64,000 bases of DNA from Mesorhizobium sp. (GCA_004020545.1 SAQE01000020.1:1-64000); one strand, 5' to 3'; shown: positions 1 to 7,736, counted from the first letter of the stretch. Notes: a model not told the origin generated them from the sequence alone. Numbers and translations are program-made.

Positions 1-25
1 AATCAGCGGAAAATCCTAAATTGAA

Positions 26-1273
26 TCAAAGCCTTCCGTGTTCTTCACGGACGACGAGCAACTGGCGCGCCCCGCCGTGGACTGGGTCGGCATCGAGGAT
101 TTGCCGGCAGGCGCGGGCAGCTCCTTCGAGATCACCTGCCTGACGGAGGGCATTTGCCCGCGCCAGCACAACGGGCAGGCTTCGGCTTTCCAGCCTGTCG
201 CAGAGATTGCGGCGGCTGGCCGTGCTGACGAGGAGGCATTCGACCCGGCGCTCAAGGCCACCGAAATCGTATTTGTAAGAAAAATCCCCGGTCTGCAGAT
301 CGTAGACGGCAAAGCCGTTCTGAATGGCCCATCGTACGCTGTAGAGATGAAGCGCAAACCCGGGCGCAGGTTTCTTGATCGCGAGATCGCGCCCATTGAG
401 CATGCCGATCAGCGACCGATTCTTCCGGTCTATCAACGTGGCCTGCACGCCGATCGGGTTGTCACCTTGCCAGAGGACGGGAAGATAGAGGGCATCGTCT
501 TCGAAGGCGCAGCGCAGCATGTTGCGGAAATTGTTCATCATCGCCCGCGGCAAACCGGGGTGATACCGCGCCGCCAGCTTGGCGCCCCATTGCTTTTCCC
601 AGAACCGGAGAAGCGTCTGCAGATCGCGCTCCAGCGTCGCGGCGGTAACGTCGGTGACGCGATACTCGGACGCGTCGTCGATTGCCCTCAGCGTGCGCCT
701 TGCGGTCTTGCGTGTCGCCGCGCCCAGCCGATCGTTTAGAAATTCCTCCCAGTCGCCTGGCAGGTTCACATAGACATAGATGTCATGGTCGATGCCGTCG
801 CCATCGTCCGGGCGCCTTACCTTACCGATCAGGAATTGCGGAGCGGAGAACTCACCGAGAAACGCATTCAGCCGCCGCGGCGATATGGCGATGTTCTCAA
901 GGTGCAGCTTGGCCCAATTCAGCCGTTTCGCATGCTCGGCGAATGCCCGGGCAACGGCATCCTGAACATCCGGTCTGCAAATGAAGCCGGCATATCCGGC
1001 GAAATAGCCGCCGCCTGTCCTGAGCTCGTTGCGGAACGCGCCGTCCCTGGCCCTTTCCGTTCGAAGCTGCAGGGGGAAAAACCCGACATAGCCGGGTGAA
1101 TCGCCGTCCCTGGCGGCCAGAACCAGCCATTGGTAGCGAAGCCGCTTGAACCAGCCTGCTATCCATGGCCAGGACATGAAATACTGAGCCTCGGGATCCG
1201 CCGCGTAGACGGCATCCCATTCGCCTCTCAGTTGAACGAGAGCATCGAAACTGTCGATCACATCCACACGCAT
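26..1273 (-). CDS. CelD/BcsL-like GNAT-fold acetyltransferase
   Basis: A protein of about 415 residues resembling the COG5653 (CelD/BcsL, Acetyltransf_6) acyltransferases found near cellulose and exopolysaccharide genes in rhizobia. The central part (about residues 150-340) has the family pattern of a basic helix (GAATRKTARR) followed by FWEKQWG and a late strand with the YDLQTGDFSYKYDFG type segment, which in this family closes the GNAT fold. The C-terminal 50 residues look like a single TPR-like helix pair (ANALRQAGDLEGAARACRQILDADP). I chose the ATG at 1273 because an AAAGGT sequence lies 7 nt upstream; an in-frame start at 1312 has no such site. It probably modifies an envelope polysaccharide or a lipid; substrate unknown. 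It stands alone upstream of a repeat. Confidence 0.7.
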   Translation of the reverse strand: MRVDVIDSFDALVQLRGEWDAVYAADPEAQYFMSWPWIAGWFKRLRYQWLVLAARDGDSPGYVGFFPLQLRTERARDGAFRNELRTGGGYFAGYAGFICRPDVQDAVARAFAEHAKRLNWAKLHLENIAISPRRLNAFLGEFSAPQFLIGKVRRPDDGDGIDHDIYVYVNLPGDWEEFLNDRLGAATRKTARRTLRAIDDASEYRVTDVTAATLERDLQTLLRFWEKQWGAKLAARYHPGLPRAMMNNFRNMLRCAFEDDALYLPVLWQGDNPIGVQATLIDRKNRSLIGMLNGRDLAIKKPAPGFALHLYSVRWAIQNGFAVYDLQTGDFSYKYDFGGLERRVECLLVSTASRRNLCDRLESRSLPVVLARANALRQAGDLEGAARACRQILDADPVHGGARQLLVVREEHGRL

Positions 1274-1497
1274 GGTGTTGACCTTTGCTCGGGGAGCGTC
1301 GGCAAACAGCAATGGCAGCGATATCGGCTATTGCCCCTAACCCTGGACAGCCAAGGAAACACCCTCGTTGATGGTCCCATGGCGGGATCGGGCTTGCAAG
1401 ACAATCAAAGGATTGAGGGATCGCAGGACCGGCCGGTACGAAGGCCCGCTTTCAGGCAGGTGAGGCGCTGCGGGCGATGGGCCGCAGTAAATCGACC

Positions 1498-1602
1498 AGA
1501 GCGATTCAGCGTTTGGTAGGAGTGCTGAACGGCTCCACCTGTTTGTTTTACGCAATGTCCGGACGGAAATCCGTTACACGCTTTCCCTGGAAATGTCCTA
1601 GG
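1498..1602. repeat. RIME-like palindromic repeat, copy 1
   Basis: Mosaic of two palindromes joined by a TTTGTTTTACGCAAT-type linker, the arrangement of rhizobial intergenic mosaic elements (RIME1). The first half begins AGAGCGATTCAGCG and the second half contains the TCCGGACGGAAA core and a TTTCCCTGGAAAT arm. It is more diverged than the copies at 6679 and 22550. Its right edge carries CTAG, which on the minus strand gives the TAG stop codon of the neighbouring protease gene (1598-1600). Confidence 0.75.
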
Positions 1603-2161
1603 AGTCGATCCGAAGCCACTTGCCGCTTTCGGATTGAGATTGCCGGGCAAAATAGCGGTAGGAGGTCCGCGACCAGTTCCTGACGGCGCCGGTGAGATTG
1701 TCGAGGATGAGGTCGCCCTTGTCGGTGCGGACGGTCAGCACCGTGTGGCCCGAACCGCCGAGCGTCACCACCGTGAGCAGGAGGGCCGACGCGGGCCAGC
1801 CGCGCTTCATCAACTCGCTCTTCTTCAGGATCGCGATGTCCTCACAATCGCCTTCCTTACCCGCGATGCGCCAATCGTCGCCGAGGCCGGCGGAAGCGTC
1901 ATTGCGCTCCCTGACCTTTGCGTTGACGGAACTGTTCACCGATTGCAACTCGGCCATCCGCCGATCAGTGAGCTTGACCTCTTTGACATGCCCGCTGGCG
2001 CTGCAAAATCTTGGCTGTTTGGCGCAAAAGGTGCGGGCGGCCGGCGGAGCGAAGGCATAGCCTGCTGTGGCCATCATGGCCGAACTGCCGGAATTGTGCA
2101 CGGTTTCGCTGCACCCGGCCATCGCCATGGCCCCAGCAACAAGCGCCACGAAACGAATCAC
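1598..2161 (-). CDS. Transglutaminase-like cysteine peptidase (BTLCP), predicted lipoprotein
   Basis: About 187 residues. It matches the bacterial transglutaminase-like cysteine proteinase family (DUF920/BTLCP), widespread in alphaproteobacteria. The catalytic triad is visible as Cys in GDCEDIAILKK, His in GSGHTVLTV and Asp in LILDNLTG. The N-terminus is a lipoprotein-type signal (VALVAGAMAMAGC lipobox), so it should act in the periplasm or on a membrane. The start is the GTG at 2161, preceded by GAGGGG; it places the signal peptide at the true N-terminus, while the upstream ATG at 2239 would add 26 unlikely residues. Relatives such as LapG cleave adhesins, but no lapD-like partner is adjacent, so the substrate is unknown. 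The stop codon lies in the RIME-like repeat. Confidence 0.85.
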   Translation of the reverse strand: MIRFVALVAGAMAMAGCSETVHNSGSSAMMATAGYAFAPPAARTFCAKQPRFCSASGHVKEVKLTDRRMAELQSVNSSVNAKVRERNDASAGLGDDWRIAGKEGDCEDIAILKKSELMKRGWPASALLLTVVTLGGSGHTVLTVRTDKGDLILDNLTGAVRNWSRTSYRYFARQSQSESGKWLRIDS

Positions 2162-2347
2162 GTCTATCCCCTCGAATTGATAGGCGACGATACTGTTGGG
2201 GCAATAGCGTAAATCAACTCCCGCCATTAGTGTTTGCACAGATTCTAAAACAATGTATGCTTAACAAATTGTTTCCGATGGTCGGAAACTTTGACATAGC
2301 GCCCAGTTTGGGGACGGGAGCGCCTTTTTTCCCTTTAGGAGGAAGAA

Positions 2348-2830
2348 ATGCACCTGTACCCAAGGTGCGCGAGCAATGCTCGCGCGATTCTGCTTGTCTC
2401 GTCCGCCCTGGCAGCGGTTAACCTGACAATACCGGCATCGGCGCAAAGCAGCGTTCGGCCGCGCATGACGGCCGCGCAATGCCAGCCGCTGACGGAATCC
2501 AACTACGCGCTTTGCTGCATTGCCAGCAATCGCTCAAGCATCATGACGCGTGCACAAATCGCAATGTGCCCGCCGATCACGACGGCTCTCATCACCTCCG
2601 TCCTTGCAAGCGACGGCGAAGGCGGCGGCTCCGGCTCCGGCGGCAAGGGAGGTCCCGGTGGCTCCGGCAGTGGGAATGGCGGCGGTGACGGTGGTGGCGG
2701 CAGCAGCGGCGGTGGCGATGGCGGCAGCAGCGGCGATGGCGGATCGAGTGGCAGCGGCGGGTCTGGCGGCTCCGGTGGCGGCAGCGGCGGCTCCGGTGGC
2801 AGCGGTGGATCTGGCGGCAGCGGCGGTTAA
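2348..2830 (+). CDS. Secreted Gly/Ser-rich repeat protein
   Basis: 160 residues with a strong ribosome site (AGGAGGAAGAA before ATG). Residues 1-33 form a Sec signal peptide ending near PASAQS. A short Cys-containing domain follows (four Cys: AAQC, YALCC, AMCPP), then from about residue 90 to the end an almost pure Gly/Ser tract with occasional Asp. I know no enzyme with this design. The tail resembles flexible glycine-rich extracellular or cell-wall-like tails, and the four Cys could form disulfides in the periplasm. The tract is low complexity at the DNA level (runs of ggcggcagc/ggtggc units) and is probably length-variable. Function unknown. Confidence 0.7.
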   Translation: MHLYPRCASNARAILLVSSALAAVNLTIPASAQSSVRPRMTAAQCQPLTESNYALCCIASNRSSIMTRAQIAMCPPITTALITSVLASDGEGGGSGSGGKGGPGGSGSGNGGGDGGGGSSGGGDGGSSGDGGSSGSGGSGGSGGGSGGSGGSGGSGGSGG

Positions 2831-3001
2831 GTTCCGTCGTGTTGCTAAATTCGGGTGGGCTCCTGTGTCAGGCGCCCACTCGATCGTTTGTCTCAGGATG
2901 GTCCGCCCGCCAGCACTTGGCGGCGCAACTTCTATTGCCGGGCCACTTGCCAATACAGTATTGCCGAGACGAACGCTCTGCTCCGCAAGTCAGGTCAGTG
3001 A

Positions 3002-3367
3002 ATGGCAAGAAATATGGGGGCTCCTGCGAATGGGGCTTTTCATTTCCAGTCGGCCATGATTGATTTCAACCGTTTGTGTTGCGCAGAATGCCGGAGGGGG
3101 CTTGTGCGACTCATTTCGATGATGATCGAGCTTGGGGTGATCGTTGGGGGCATCGGCTTCGAAACCGAGGCCAAGTGTCGCGATTTGGCAGCCTTGGCCA
3201 CCACCTCTATCGCCGACCCGGACGAAGCGCTGCGTCTTCGGGAGGAGTTGACGGCGCAGTTTTCCTTGCTCTCCTTTGGGACCGACCTGGGGCTCGACAT
3301 CTCGTCCTATTGGGACGAACTGCTCGACCTTGTCGAGTCGGTGCGCTGCGCGTCTCATTTGAATTGA
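3002..3367 (+). CDS. Small hypothetical protein (start uncertain)
   Basis: An ORF of up to 121 residues that I do not recognise. The C-terminal 80 residues, from an internal Met-Met pair near 3119, look protein-like: a hydrophobic segment (IELGVIVGGIGF), a charged helix (DEALRLREELTAQFS) and an acidic amphipathic end (SYWDELLDLVESV). The first 39 residues may be spurious. No clear ribosome site supports any of the starts. The opposite strand is also open over much of it but reads like a shadow (Arg/Pro-rich, biased). A diverged repeat copy follows. Confidence 0.35.
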   Translation: MARNMGAPANGAFHFQSAMIDFNRLCCAECRRGLVRLISMMIELGVIVGGIGFETEAKCRDLAALATTSIADPDEALRLREELTAQFSLLSFGTDLGLDISSYWDELLDLVESVRCASHLN

Positions 3368-3397
3368 CCGAACTGGTTGTCCGGAACAAAAAGCCTG

Positions 3398-3462
3398 GAG
3401 CAATTCCAGAGCGGTTCACCGTTTCACGGAAGCGGTGAACCGCTCTATCTCCTTGTTTTCAC
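3398..3462. repeat. RIME-like palindromic repeat, partial copy 2
   Basis: A partial, rearranged copy. A remnant GGAGCAATTCCAG arm is joined directly to one complete palindrome (AGCGGTTCACCG ... CGGTGAACCGCTC) and the TATCTCCTTGTTTTCAC linker. The second palindrome is missing. The linker end carries the TGA stop codon of the small minus-strand gene that follows (3459-3461). Confidence 0.65.
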
Positions 3463-3656
3463 CAGCGCCGCGGCCTCGCCATCGCCAATCCTTTTTCAAG
3501 GGCCTCTTTAAGGCTTGTCGTGTAAAGCGCGGTATCTTCGAGGCCGCCAAAGAAGTTTATGCGGTGAACGTCGCCTTTCTTGCTCATGACTATCCCTGCC
3601 GCCCGGAGAGCCTCCTGAACTGACTTGTATGTCATCTCCACGATTACCCCTGCCAC
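3459..3656 (-). CDS. Small conserved-looking hypothetical protein
   Basis: Up to 65 residues. The sequence has a balanced composition and a helix-rich end (TSLKEALEKGLAMARPR) preceded by a short beta-like part (GDVHRINFFGGLEDTALY), which looks like a real small alpha/beta protein. The in-frame starts are GTG at 3656, GTG at 3641 (GGGG five bases upstream, the best-supported) and ATG at 3635. No function can be assigned. The coding end lies inside the partial repeat copy, so its last residues may be recent. Confidence 0.5.
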   Translation of the reverse strand: MAGVIVEMTYKSVQEALRAAGIVMSKKGDVHRINFFGGLEDTALYTTSLKEALEKGLAMARPRRW

Positions 3657-3857
3657 CTGCAGTTACAATTTCGCTCGTCTGTGTAACGAAATGGTGCCGC
3701 TGACTATGAAGGAGGCAACACAAGCTGGGTGCTGGCATTAGGCAGATCGAGCTACGGCCTATCGAGCTAATTGAGGGAGAAGCAAAACACGCTCACTATC
3801 GATCTTTCCGAGGTCAGCAGAAACTCCGACGCTCGCTGAAATTGTCACTCGGATTGT

Positions 3858-3931
3858 CTGCCGAACCCGTCTTCTCCCCGAAGCCCGTCGGCAGACAAGG
3901 CGGACCCGGCGTCTCCAGGTCCGCCTTCTTT
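3858..3931 (+). ncRNA. Two consecutive hairpins ending in a terminator; possible small RNA 3' end
   Basis: A TCTGCCGA...TCGGCAGA stem (3858 to 3895) is followed directly by a perfect 10-bp stem AAGGCGGACC/GGTCCGCCTT (3897-3906 with 3918-3927) and then CTTT. This is the form of a Rho-independent terminator on the plus strand, yet no convincing plus-strand gene ends here: the nearest upstream one ends at 3367 and the intervening gene is on the other strand. The rest of 3657-4247 shows no credible gene. A small RNA transcribed from about 3750 is possible; a plain terminator is the alternative. Confidence 0.35.
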
Positions 3932-4029
3932 GTGAGGCACTGCGCCATGTTCGCCGCACGCGCGCTGTCACTCCTGCAATCGGCGGTGTTGCCCGCGACC
4001 TTATTCGCAAATGGCAATTCAAATGCGGA

Positions 4030-4045
4030 TTTGCGCGAACGCAAA
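4030..4045. promoter_or_regulatory. NnrR/Dnr-type box, perfect palindrome
   Basis: TTTGCG-CGAA-CGCAAA, perfect 6-4-6 symmetry. If it works at -41.5 like other Crp/Fnr class II sites, transcription would start near 4079, about 170 nt before the small membrane ORF at 4248. Same motif as at 7721, 15801, 18600, 23347, 37182, 38071 and 44268. Confidence 0.7.
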
Positions 4046-4247
4046 GAGGCGATAGCGCCGTTCCGATAGTTTTGGCCCGGTAGGCAAGCGAACAAAGCTA
4101 AGTCGATTTCGGCCGGTTGGCGATTTTGGCATGGCTTCCCGCACGTTCGCTCCCTGTCCTCGCACGATGCGGAGAATGCGTCTGAAGCAGCGAGAAAATT
4201 CCAAAACAAACGCGGTCCACGGCAGCGACGATTGTAAGGAGCAATAA

Positions 4248-4388
4248 GTGATTGAGGAGTGGCCAGTTCTCGTTTTCGGCCCTGAGGCAGCAAGGGGCGC
4301 GAAGGCGGATCACGCATTGTTGCCCATGCTCATTGCGGGACTCTGCCTAAGCGCGCTCGGCTGCGTGATGGTGTTGATCTTTGTCTAG
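4248..4388 (+). CDS. 46-residue single-pass membrane peptide
   Basis: GTG start with an AAGGAG site seven bases upstream, reading 46 codons to TAG at 4386. The N-terminal half is polar (begins VIEEWPVLVFGPEAARGAK in codon translation). Residues about 24-46 form one hydrophobic helix (LLPMLIAGLCLSALGCVMVL) ending almost at the terminus. It is the first gene after the NnrR-type box and lies 84 nt before the polytopic membrane protein, so a role as an accessory subunit of that protein is an attractive inference. I do not recognise a family. It is short enough to be missed by normal gene calling. Confidence 0.6.
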   Translation: MIEEWPVLVFGPEAARGAKADHALLPMLIAGLCLSALGCVMVLIFV

Positions 4389-4472
4389 CGACAAAAGTCA
4401 GCGAGGCTCCTTCGGGAAACCGGGGTCCGATAGGTCCGGCGATTGCCCCAATCATTATCAGGTCGACGGTCG

Positions 4473-5834
4473 ATGATGAGCGCCTCAAGTCTCTCTCGTT
4501 GGACGATGGCGTACTTCGCCGCGGCGCTGTTTTTCTTGATCTCGGCGCAGGTATTGATGGCAAGCGGTTACGGTTTCCCGACTGCTTCCATCGAGGCGCC
4601 GGAGACGCTTGTGGTCGTTCACATGGTCACGATCGGCTGGCTTAGCCTGTTGATGTGCGGCGCCCTGTTTCAGTTCGTGCCTGTCCTGGTTGCGCAACCG
4701 TTGCGCGACAGCACCTTGGCTCTGCCGGCGTTGTTGTGCCTCCTTGCCGGGCTGTTATGCCTGCTCGGCGGGTTTCTCCAAACCGCAGGCACGATCGATC
4801 TCGATATTCCGTTTCTGGCCTTCGGCGGTCTGTTCCTTCCCTCGGGTTTCGCGCTGGTCATCTGGACGATCGGCCGCACTTTGTGGAGCGTTCCGAAATC
4901 CGGCCTATCCTTGCCCGCGCGCTTCGTGGCGGTAGGGCTAACCTGCGCGGCGGCTGCTGTCGCGTTGGGCGCATCGTTTGCATGGGTGCTGTCCGGACAC
5001 GCGCCGGCGTTGGCCGGCACCGATGTTCTCGCATTCGGGCTTCCCGTTCACGTGGCAATGGGTTTGGGGGGCTGGCTCGGGTTCACGGCCATCGGCGTCA
5101 GCTATCGCTTGCTGCCGATGTTCATGCTGTCTCCAGATAGAGAACACGGCACGGGCCGTTTCGTCCTATGGGCCGGCGCGTCGGCTTGGGGTTTTGTCCT
5201 TCTTGCGCGACCTTTCGCCGTTGTTTCCGGGTCCGCCGCATTGCCGACCGGTTTCGCCGGCGTCCTCATCCTCGTCGCGACGGTCTTCTTCGCCTTCGAT
5301 CTGATCTTCTTCTATCGCCACCGCCGGCGCGGCAAGATCGAACTGAACGTCAAGTCGGCGATCGGCGCGTTCCTGGTCCTCTATTGTTCGATCTTGCTCA
5401 TTCTTATCCTGGTCGCAGCCGGAACATTCGCCGAGCATGTCGACGCTGTCGTCTACATCGTCGGTTTTGGCTGTCTGACCGGCCTTGGACTATCGATGCT
5501 GTACAAGATCGTCCCGTTCCTGACTTGGCTCGAATGTTATGGGCCGGTGATGGGCAGGGTGCAAACGCCGCGAGTGCAGGACCTCGTCGTTGAAAGCCGC
5601 GACAGGGTTTTCTTCACGCTCTACTATGCCGGCATGCTGCTTGGAACCGGCGCGCTGCTCGTCGGGGCGCCTATCCTGTTCCGTGTCGCAACGGCGATGA
5701 CGCTGCTGGCCACCATGGCGATCGTCGCGGAACTCGTTGTGGCGCGCCGCCTTGTCAATGTCGGCGCCACGCTGCGCCTGCCCGAGGGGGCGTCGCGCCC
5801 GCGACTTTTCCTGCCCCACTGGCACGCCAGGTAG
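4473..5834 (+). CDS. Polytopic membrane protein with conserved-type His residues, NnrS/heme-copper-oxidase-subunit-I-like
   Basis: About 453 residues with roughly twelve hydrophobic segments and almost no soluble domain. His50 lies in a helix context VVHMVTIGW, followed by ALFQFVPVL. A second His sits in PVHVAMGLGGWLG followed by YRLLPMF, and a third helix ends YKIVPFLTWL. These His-in-helix patterns followed by proline-containing turns recall NnrS and quinol/NO-reductase-like heme-copper proteins, but I cannot name the family with confidence. The start is one of the two adjacent ATGs at 4473/4476. It is the core of an operon with a membrane peptide, a double DUF2249 protein and a DUF59 protein under an NnrR-type box, which suggests NO or anaerobic respiration biology. 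Confidence 0.75.
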   Translation: MMSASSLSRWTMAYFAAALFFLISAQVLMASGYGFPTASIEAPETLVVVHMVTIGWLSLLMCGALFQFVPVLVAQPLRDSTLALPALLCLLAGLLCLLGGFLQTAGTIDLDIPFLAFGGLFLPSGFALVIWTIGRTLWSVPKSGLSLPARFVAVGLTCAAAAVALGASFAWVLSGHAPALAGTDVLAFGLPVHVAMGLGGWLGFTAIGVSYRLLPMFMLSPDREHGTGRFVLWAGASAWGFVLLARPFAVVSGSAALPTGFAGVLILVATVFFAFDLIFFYRHRRRGKIELNVKSAIGAFLVLYCSILLILILVAAGTFAEHVDAVVYIVGFGCLTGLGLSMLYKIVPFLTWLECYGPVMGRVQTPRVQDLVVESRDRVFFTLYYAGMLLGTGALLVGAPILFRVATAMTLLATMAIVAELVVARRLVNVGATLRLPEGASRPRLFLPHWHAR

Positions 5835-5851
5835 ATAGGAGTTCAAAAAAA

Positions 5852-6370
5852 ATGAGTGCCCCGCACTGCGACCTCGACGTTCGACCGATACTTCGCGAAG
5901 GTGGAGATCCTTTTGCCGCGATAATGCAAGCCGTGGCCGCGCTCGCGCCCGGTCAAAGGCTCAGATTGCTTGCCCCATTCAAGCCGGTCCCTCTGTTCCA
6001 TGTGCTTGGCGCGCGAGGGTTCTCGCCGTCAGCCCGGGAAATAGGATCCGGTGACTGGGAAGTAATCTTCACCCCGGCAGGGGTGGAGCAGTCGGAAGAA
6101 GCTCCCCTCCCAAGCCATGATGACGACGACTGGCCGGCGCCGGATCTAGAGCTGGACAGTCGCGATCTGGAGCCACCTGAACCGATGGTCAGAGCGCTGC
6201 AGGCGGTCGAAATCCTGGCGCCGGGTCAAACAGTGGCTGTGCTTCTTCCGCGGGAGCCGATATTCCTCTTCGATGAGTTGAGGGCGCGCGGCCACCATTG
6301 GCGGGGTGCGTTCGAACCTGAGGGCCACTATCGCGTTGTCATCCGTTCTGGCGGACGGGAGCGGTCATGA
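5852..6370 (+). CDS. Tandem DUF2249 protein
   Basis: 172 residues carrying two DUF2249 domains (about 7-75 and 95-168). Each has the family pattern Asp-hR-(E/P)-P followed by a helix and an APGQ-L-LL-P-F-P-PLF-L-RG segment, seen as LAPGQRLRLLAPFKPVPLF and LAPGQTVAVLLPREPIFLF. The fold is TusA-like. DUF2249 proteins are frequent in denitrification and NO-related gene clusters, but their biochemistry is not established. AGGAG lies ten bases before the ATG. It overlaps the next gene by 4 bases (ATGA), indicating translational coupling. Confidence 0.85.
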   Translation: MSAPHCDLDVRPILREGGDPFAAIMQAVAALAPGQRLRLLAPFKPVPLFHVLGARGFSPSAREIGSGDWEVIFTPAGVEQSEEAPLPSHDDDDWPAPDLELDSRDLEPPEPMVRALQAVEILAPGQTVAVLLPREPIFLFDELRARGHHWRGAFEPEGHYRVVIRSGGRERS

Positions 6371-6681
6371 CATACGAAGAAGACGAGGCTCTGACATCTG
6401 CCGCGCGTGAATCGTTGCGCTTGGTTATCGACCCGGAACTTGGTGAGAACGTCGTCGATCTCGGACTGATATACCGGCTTTCAGTGAGCCAGGGCGGGAC
6501 AGCCCATATCGAGATGACGACAACGACGCGCGCCTGTCCCGCGGCGGATTTTCTGAAGGACGCCGTACTGTCGGCCGTTTCGCAACTTCCCGAAATCAGG
6601 GACGTGCACGTTCGGCTCACATATGAGCCGCCATGGGTGCCCGACATGATGAATGCGGACGCCAGTCGTCGTCTCGGCTAG
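6367..6681 (+). CDS. DUF59/MIP18 metal-sulfur cluster assembly factor (SufT-like)
   Basis: 104 residues. Residues 13-95 are a DUF59 domain: DPELGENVVDLGLIYRL near the start, then the Cys-containing MTTTTRACPAADFL, where the conserved Cys lies, and a terminal VHVRLTYEPPWVPDMM. This motif set is shared by PaaD, SufT and MIP18, proteins that help place Fe-S clusters. With the tandem DUF2249 gene it may service a metal centre used in denitrification, perhaps one linked to the upstream membrane protein; that link is inference. Its TAG stop (6679-6681) is the first triplet of a RIME-like repeat, so the C-terminal residues after the conserved domain may have been set by the insertion. Confidence 0.85.
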   Translation: MTYEEDEALTSAARESLRLVIDPELGENVVDLGLIYRLSVSQGGTAHIEMTTTTRACPAADFLKDAVLSAVSQLPEIRDVHVRLTYEPPWVPDMMNADASRRLG

Positions 6682-6807
6682 AGCGTTTCAGCGTTTCACG
6701 GAAACGCCGAACCGACCTATCTCTTTGTTTTTACGCAATTCCGGACGGAAGGCTACGGCGAAGTCGCCGAGCCGTACCGTTACACACTTTTCCTGGAATT
6801 GCTCTAA
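6679..6807. repeat. RIME-like palindromic repeat, copy 3 with internal hairpin insertion
   Basis: Two palindromes (TAGAGCGTTTCAGCG ... ; CAATTCCGGACGGAA ... TTCCTGGAATTGCTCTAA) with the usual TTTGTTTTTACG linker. Compared with the copy at 22550 it carries about 25 extra bases after CCGGACGGAA. The insert is itself palindromic (GGCTACGGCGAAGTCGCCGAGCC), so the element is about 129 bp instead of about 107. It lies between the convergent SufT-like gene and nnrR and may act as a bidirectional transcript end. Confidence 0.85.
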
Positions 6808-6816
6808 GCACGCCAA

Positions 6817-7521
6817 TCAGCTTTTTTCAGCGCGCCCTTCAGCCAGTTCAAGCAGGCGGTGGGGCGCGAGGACAGTTACCTTCTGACGCCCGCTTTTGAC
6901 GAGGCCTTTGCCTTCCCAGCACGAGAGCAAGCGGCTGACGGTGTGAAGGGTCGTCCCGGTCATCTCGGCGATATTCTGGCGTGACAGCGGGAAGTCGATG
7001 AGGAATCCTTCCCCGGTCTTCTTCCCCGTCTGGTCGACGAGCTTGAGAAGCGCATGGGCGACGCGCTGATCCACCTGCTCGGTCGACATTTCGATGACAC
7101 GAGAGTGCGCGTCCTGCAGACGGCTGCCGATGGTCTTATACGCGTTGGCGACGAAAGCGGGGAATTCCTCCGCGAATGTTGGCCACTGATGGCTCGGCCA
7201 GGCAAGCGAGACGCAGTCAACGACGGCGATTGCGCTGGCCGGGTAGGTGGTCCGGCCCAGCGCGAGGGCGATGCCCATCAACTCGCCGGGGCTTATGTAA
7301 CGCACAGTCACCTCATGTCCATCCGGGGTCGACTTCACCACGCGCACGTGACCGTCGAGCAGCAGGAAAAAGGAATGGGCTTCCTGCTCCTCCTCGAACA
7401 GAAATGCATTCCTGGCGATCCGCTTCGATCGAGCCCGGCCGATTATCGTATCCAGTTCCTTGGCCGTGAGGTCCTGGAAGGCAGACAACCCGGCAATCAA
7501 TGATCGGTCTAGGCTTGCCAC
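6817..7521 (-). CDS. nnrR: NnrR/Dnr-type Crp/Fnr regulator
   Basis: 234 residues: an N-terminal cyclic-nucleotide-binding-like beta barrel (about 10-125), a long dimer helix, and a C-terminal HTH (about 165-215). The N-terminus lacks the Cys cluster of FNR, as expected for NnrR/DNR proteins that sense NO. The recognition helix reads TGTTLHTVSRLLS, with His in the position where FNR has Glu (ETISR), in line with a TTGCG-type half site instead of TTGAT. It starts at GTG 7521 with AGAGGAAAG in front. The palindrome at 7721-7736 upstream suggests autoregulation. This is the best candidate for the regulator that reads the eight TTTGCG-N4-CGCAAA boxes of the window. Confidence 0.85.
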   Translation of the reverse strand: MASLDRSLIAGLSAFQDLTAKELDTIIGRARSKRIARNAFLFEEEQEAHSFFLLLDGHVRVVKSTPDGHEVTVRYISPGELMGIALALGRTTYPASAIAVVDCVSLAWPSHQWPTFAEEFPAFVANAYKTIGSRLQDAHSRVIEMSTEQVDQRVAHALLKLVDQTGKKTGEGFLIDFPLSRQNIAEMTGTTLHTVSRLLSCWEGKGLVKSGRQKVTVLAPHRLLELAEGRAEKS

Positions 7522-7720
7522 TTCTTTCCTCTCGTCCTGACGGCCACAATGCGCTCAGGTCGGCCTGCTCAGACTTTGCAATGGACGACCTCCGCCGACA
7601 AGTGACGCCTCTCGTCGCAGCCGCCAGCGAGCCATATCCGCCGCCGCCCCTCGAGATACGTCCGGGCATTCGCAGATGGCGACCGTCTCTCCGCCGAGCT
7701 CAGCTTTTTTCTGCGAATTG

Positions 7721-7736
7721 TTTGCGCCCCGACAAA
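7721..7736. promoter_or_regulatory. NnrR-type box between nnrR and the DUF2249 gene
   Basis: TTTGCG-CCCC-GACAAA, one mismatch in symmetry. It lies between divergent genes. A class II arrangement would put starts near 7770 (plus, 53 nt before the DUF2249 ATG) and near 7687 (minus, 166 nt before nnrR). Confidence 0.6.

Noticed and set aside
2620-2830. A CRISPR-like or satellite array in the glycine-rich region
   Set aside because: The repeats are codon-level (Gly/Ser) without spacers of fixed size.
2534-2953. Ala/Thr-rich minus-strand and Ala-rich plus-strand frames opposite the Gly/Ser-rich gene
   Set aside because: Products of the repetitive GGC/AGC DNA read in other frames; only the 2348 frame has a signal peptide and ribosome site.
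3842-4069. A 75-codon plus ORF covering the orphan terminator
   Set aside because: It would be translated through the terminator stem, has no ribosome site and no protein-like pattern.
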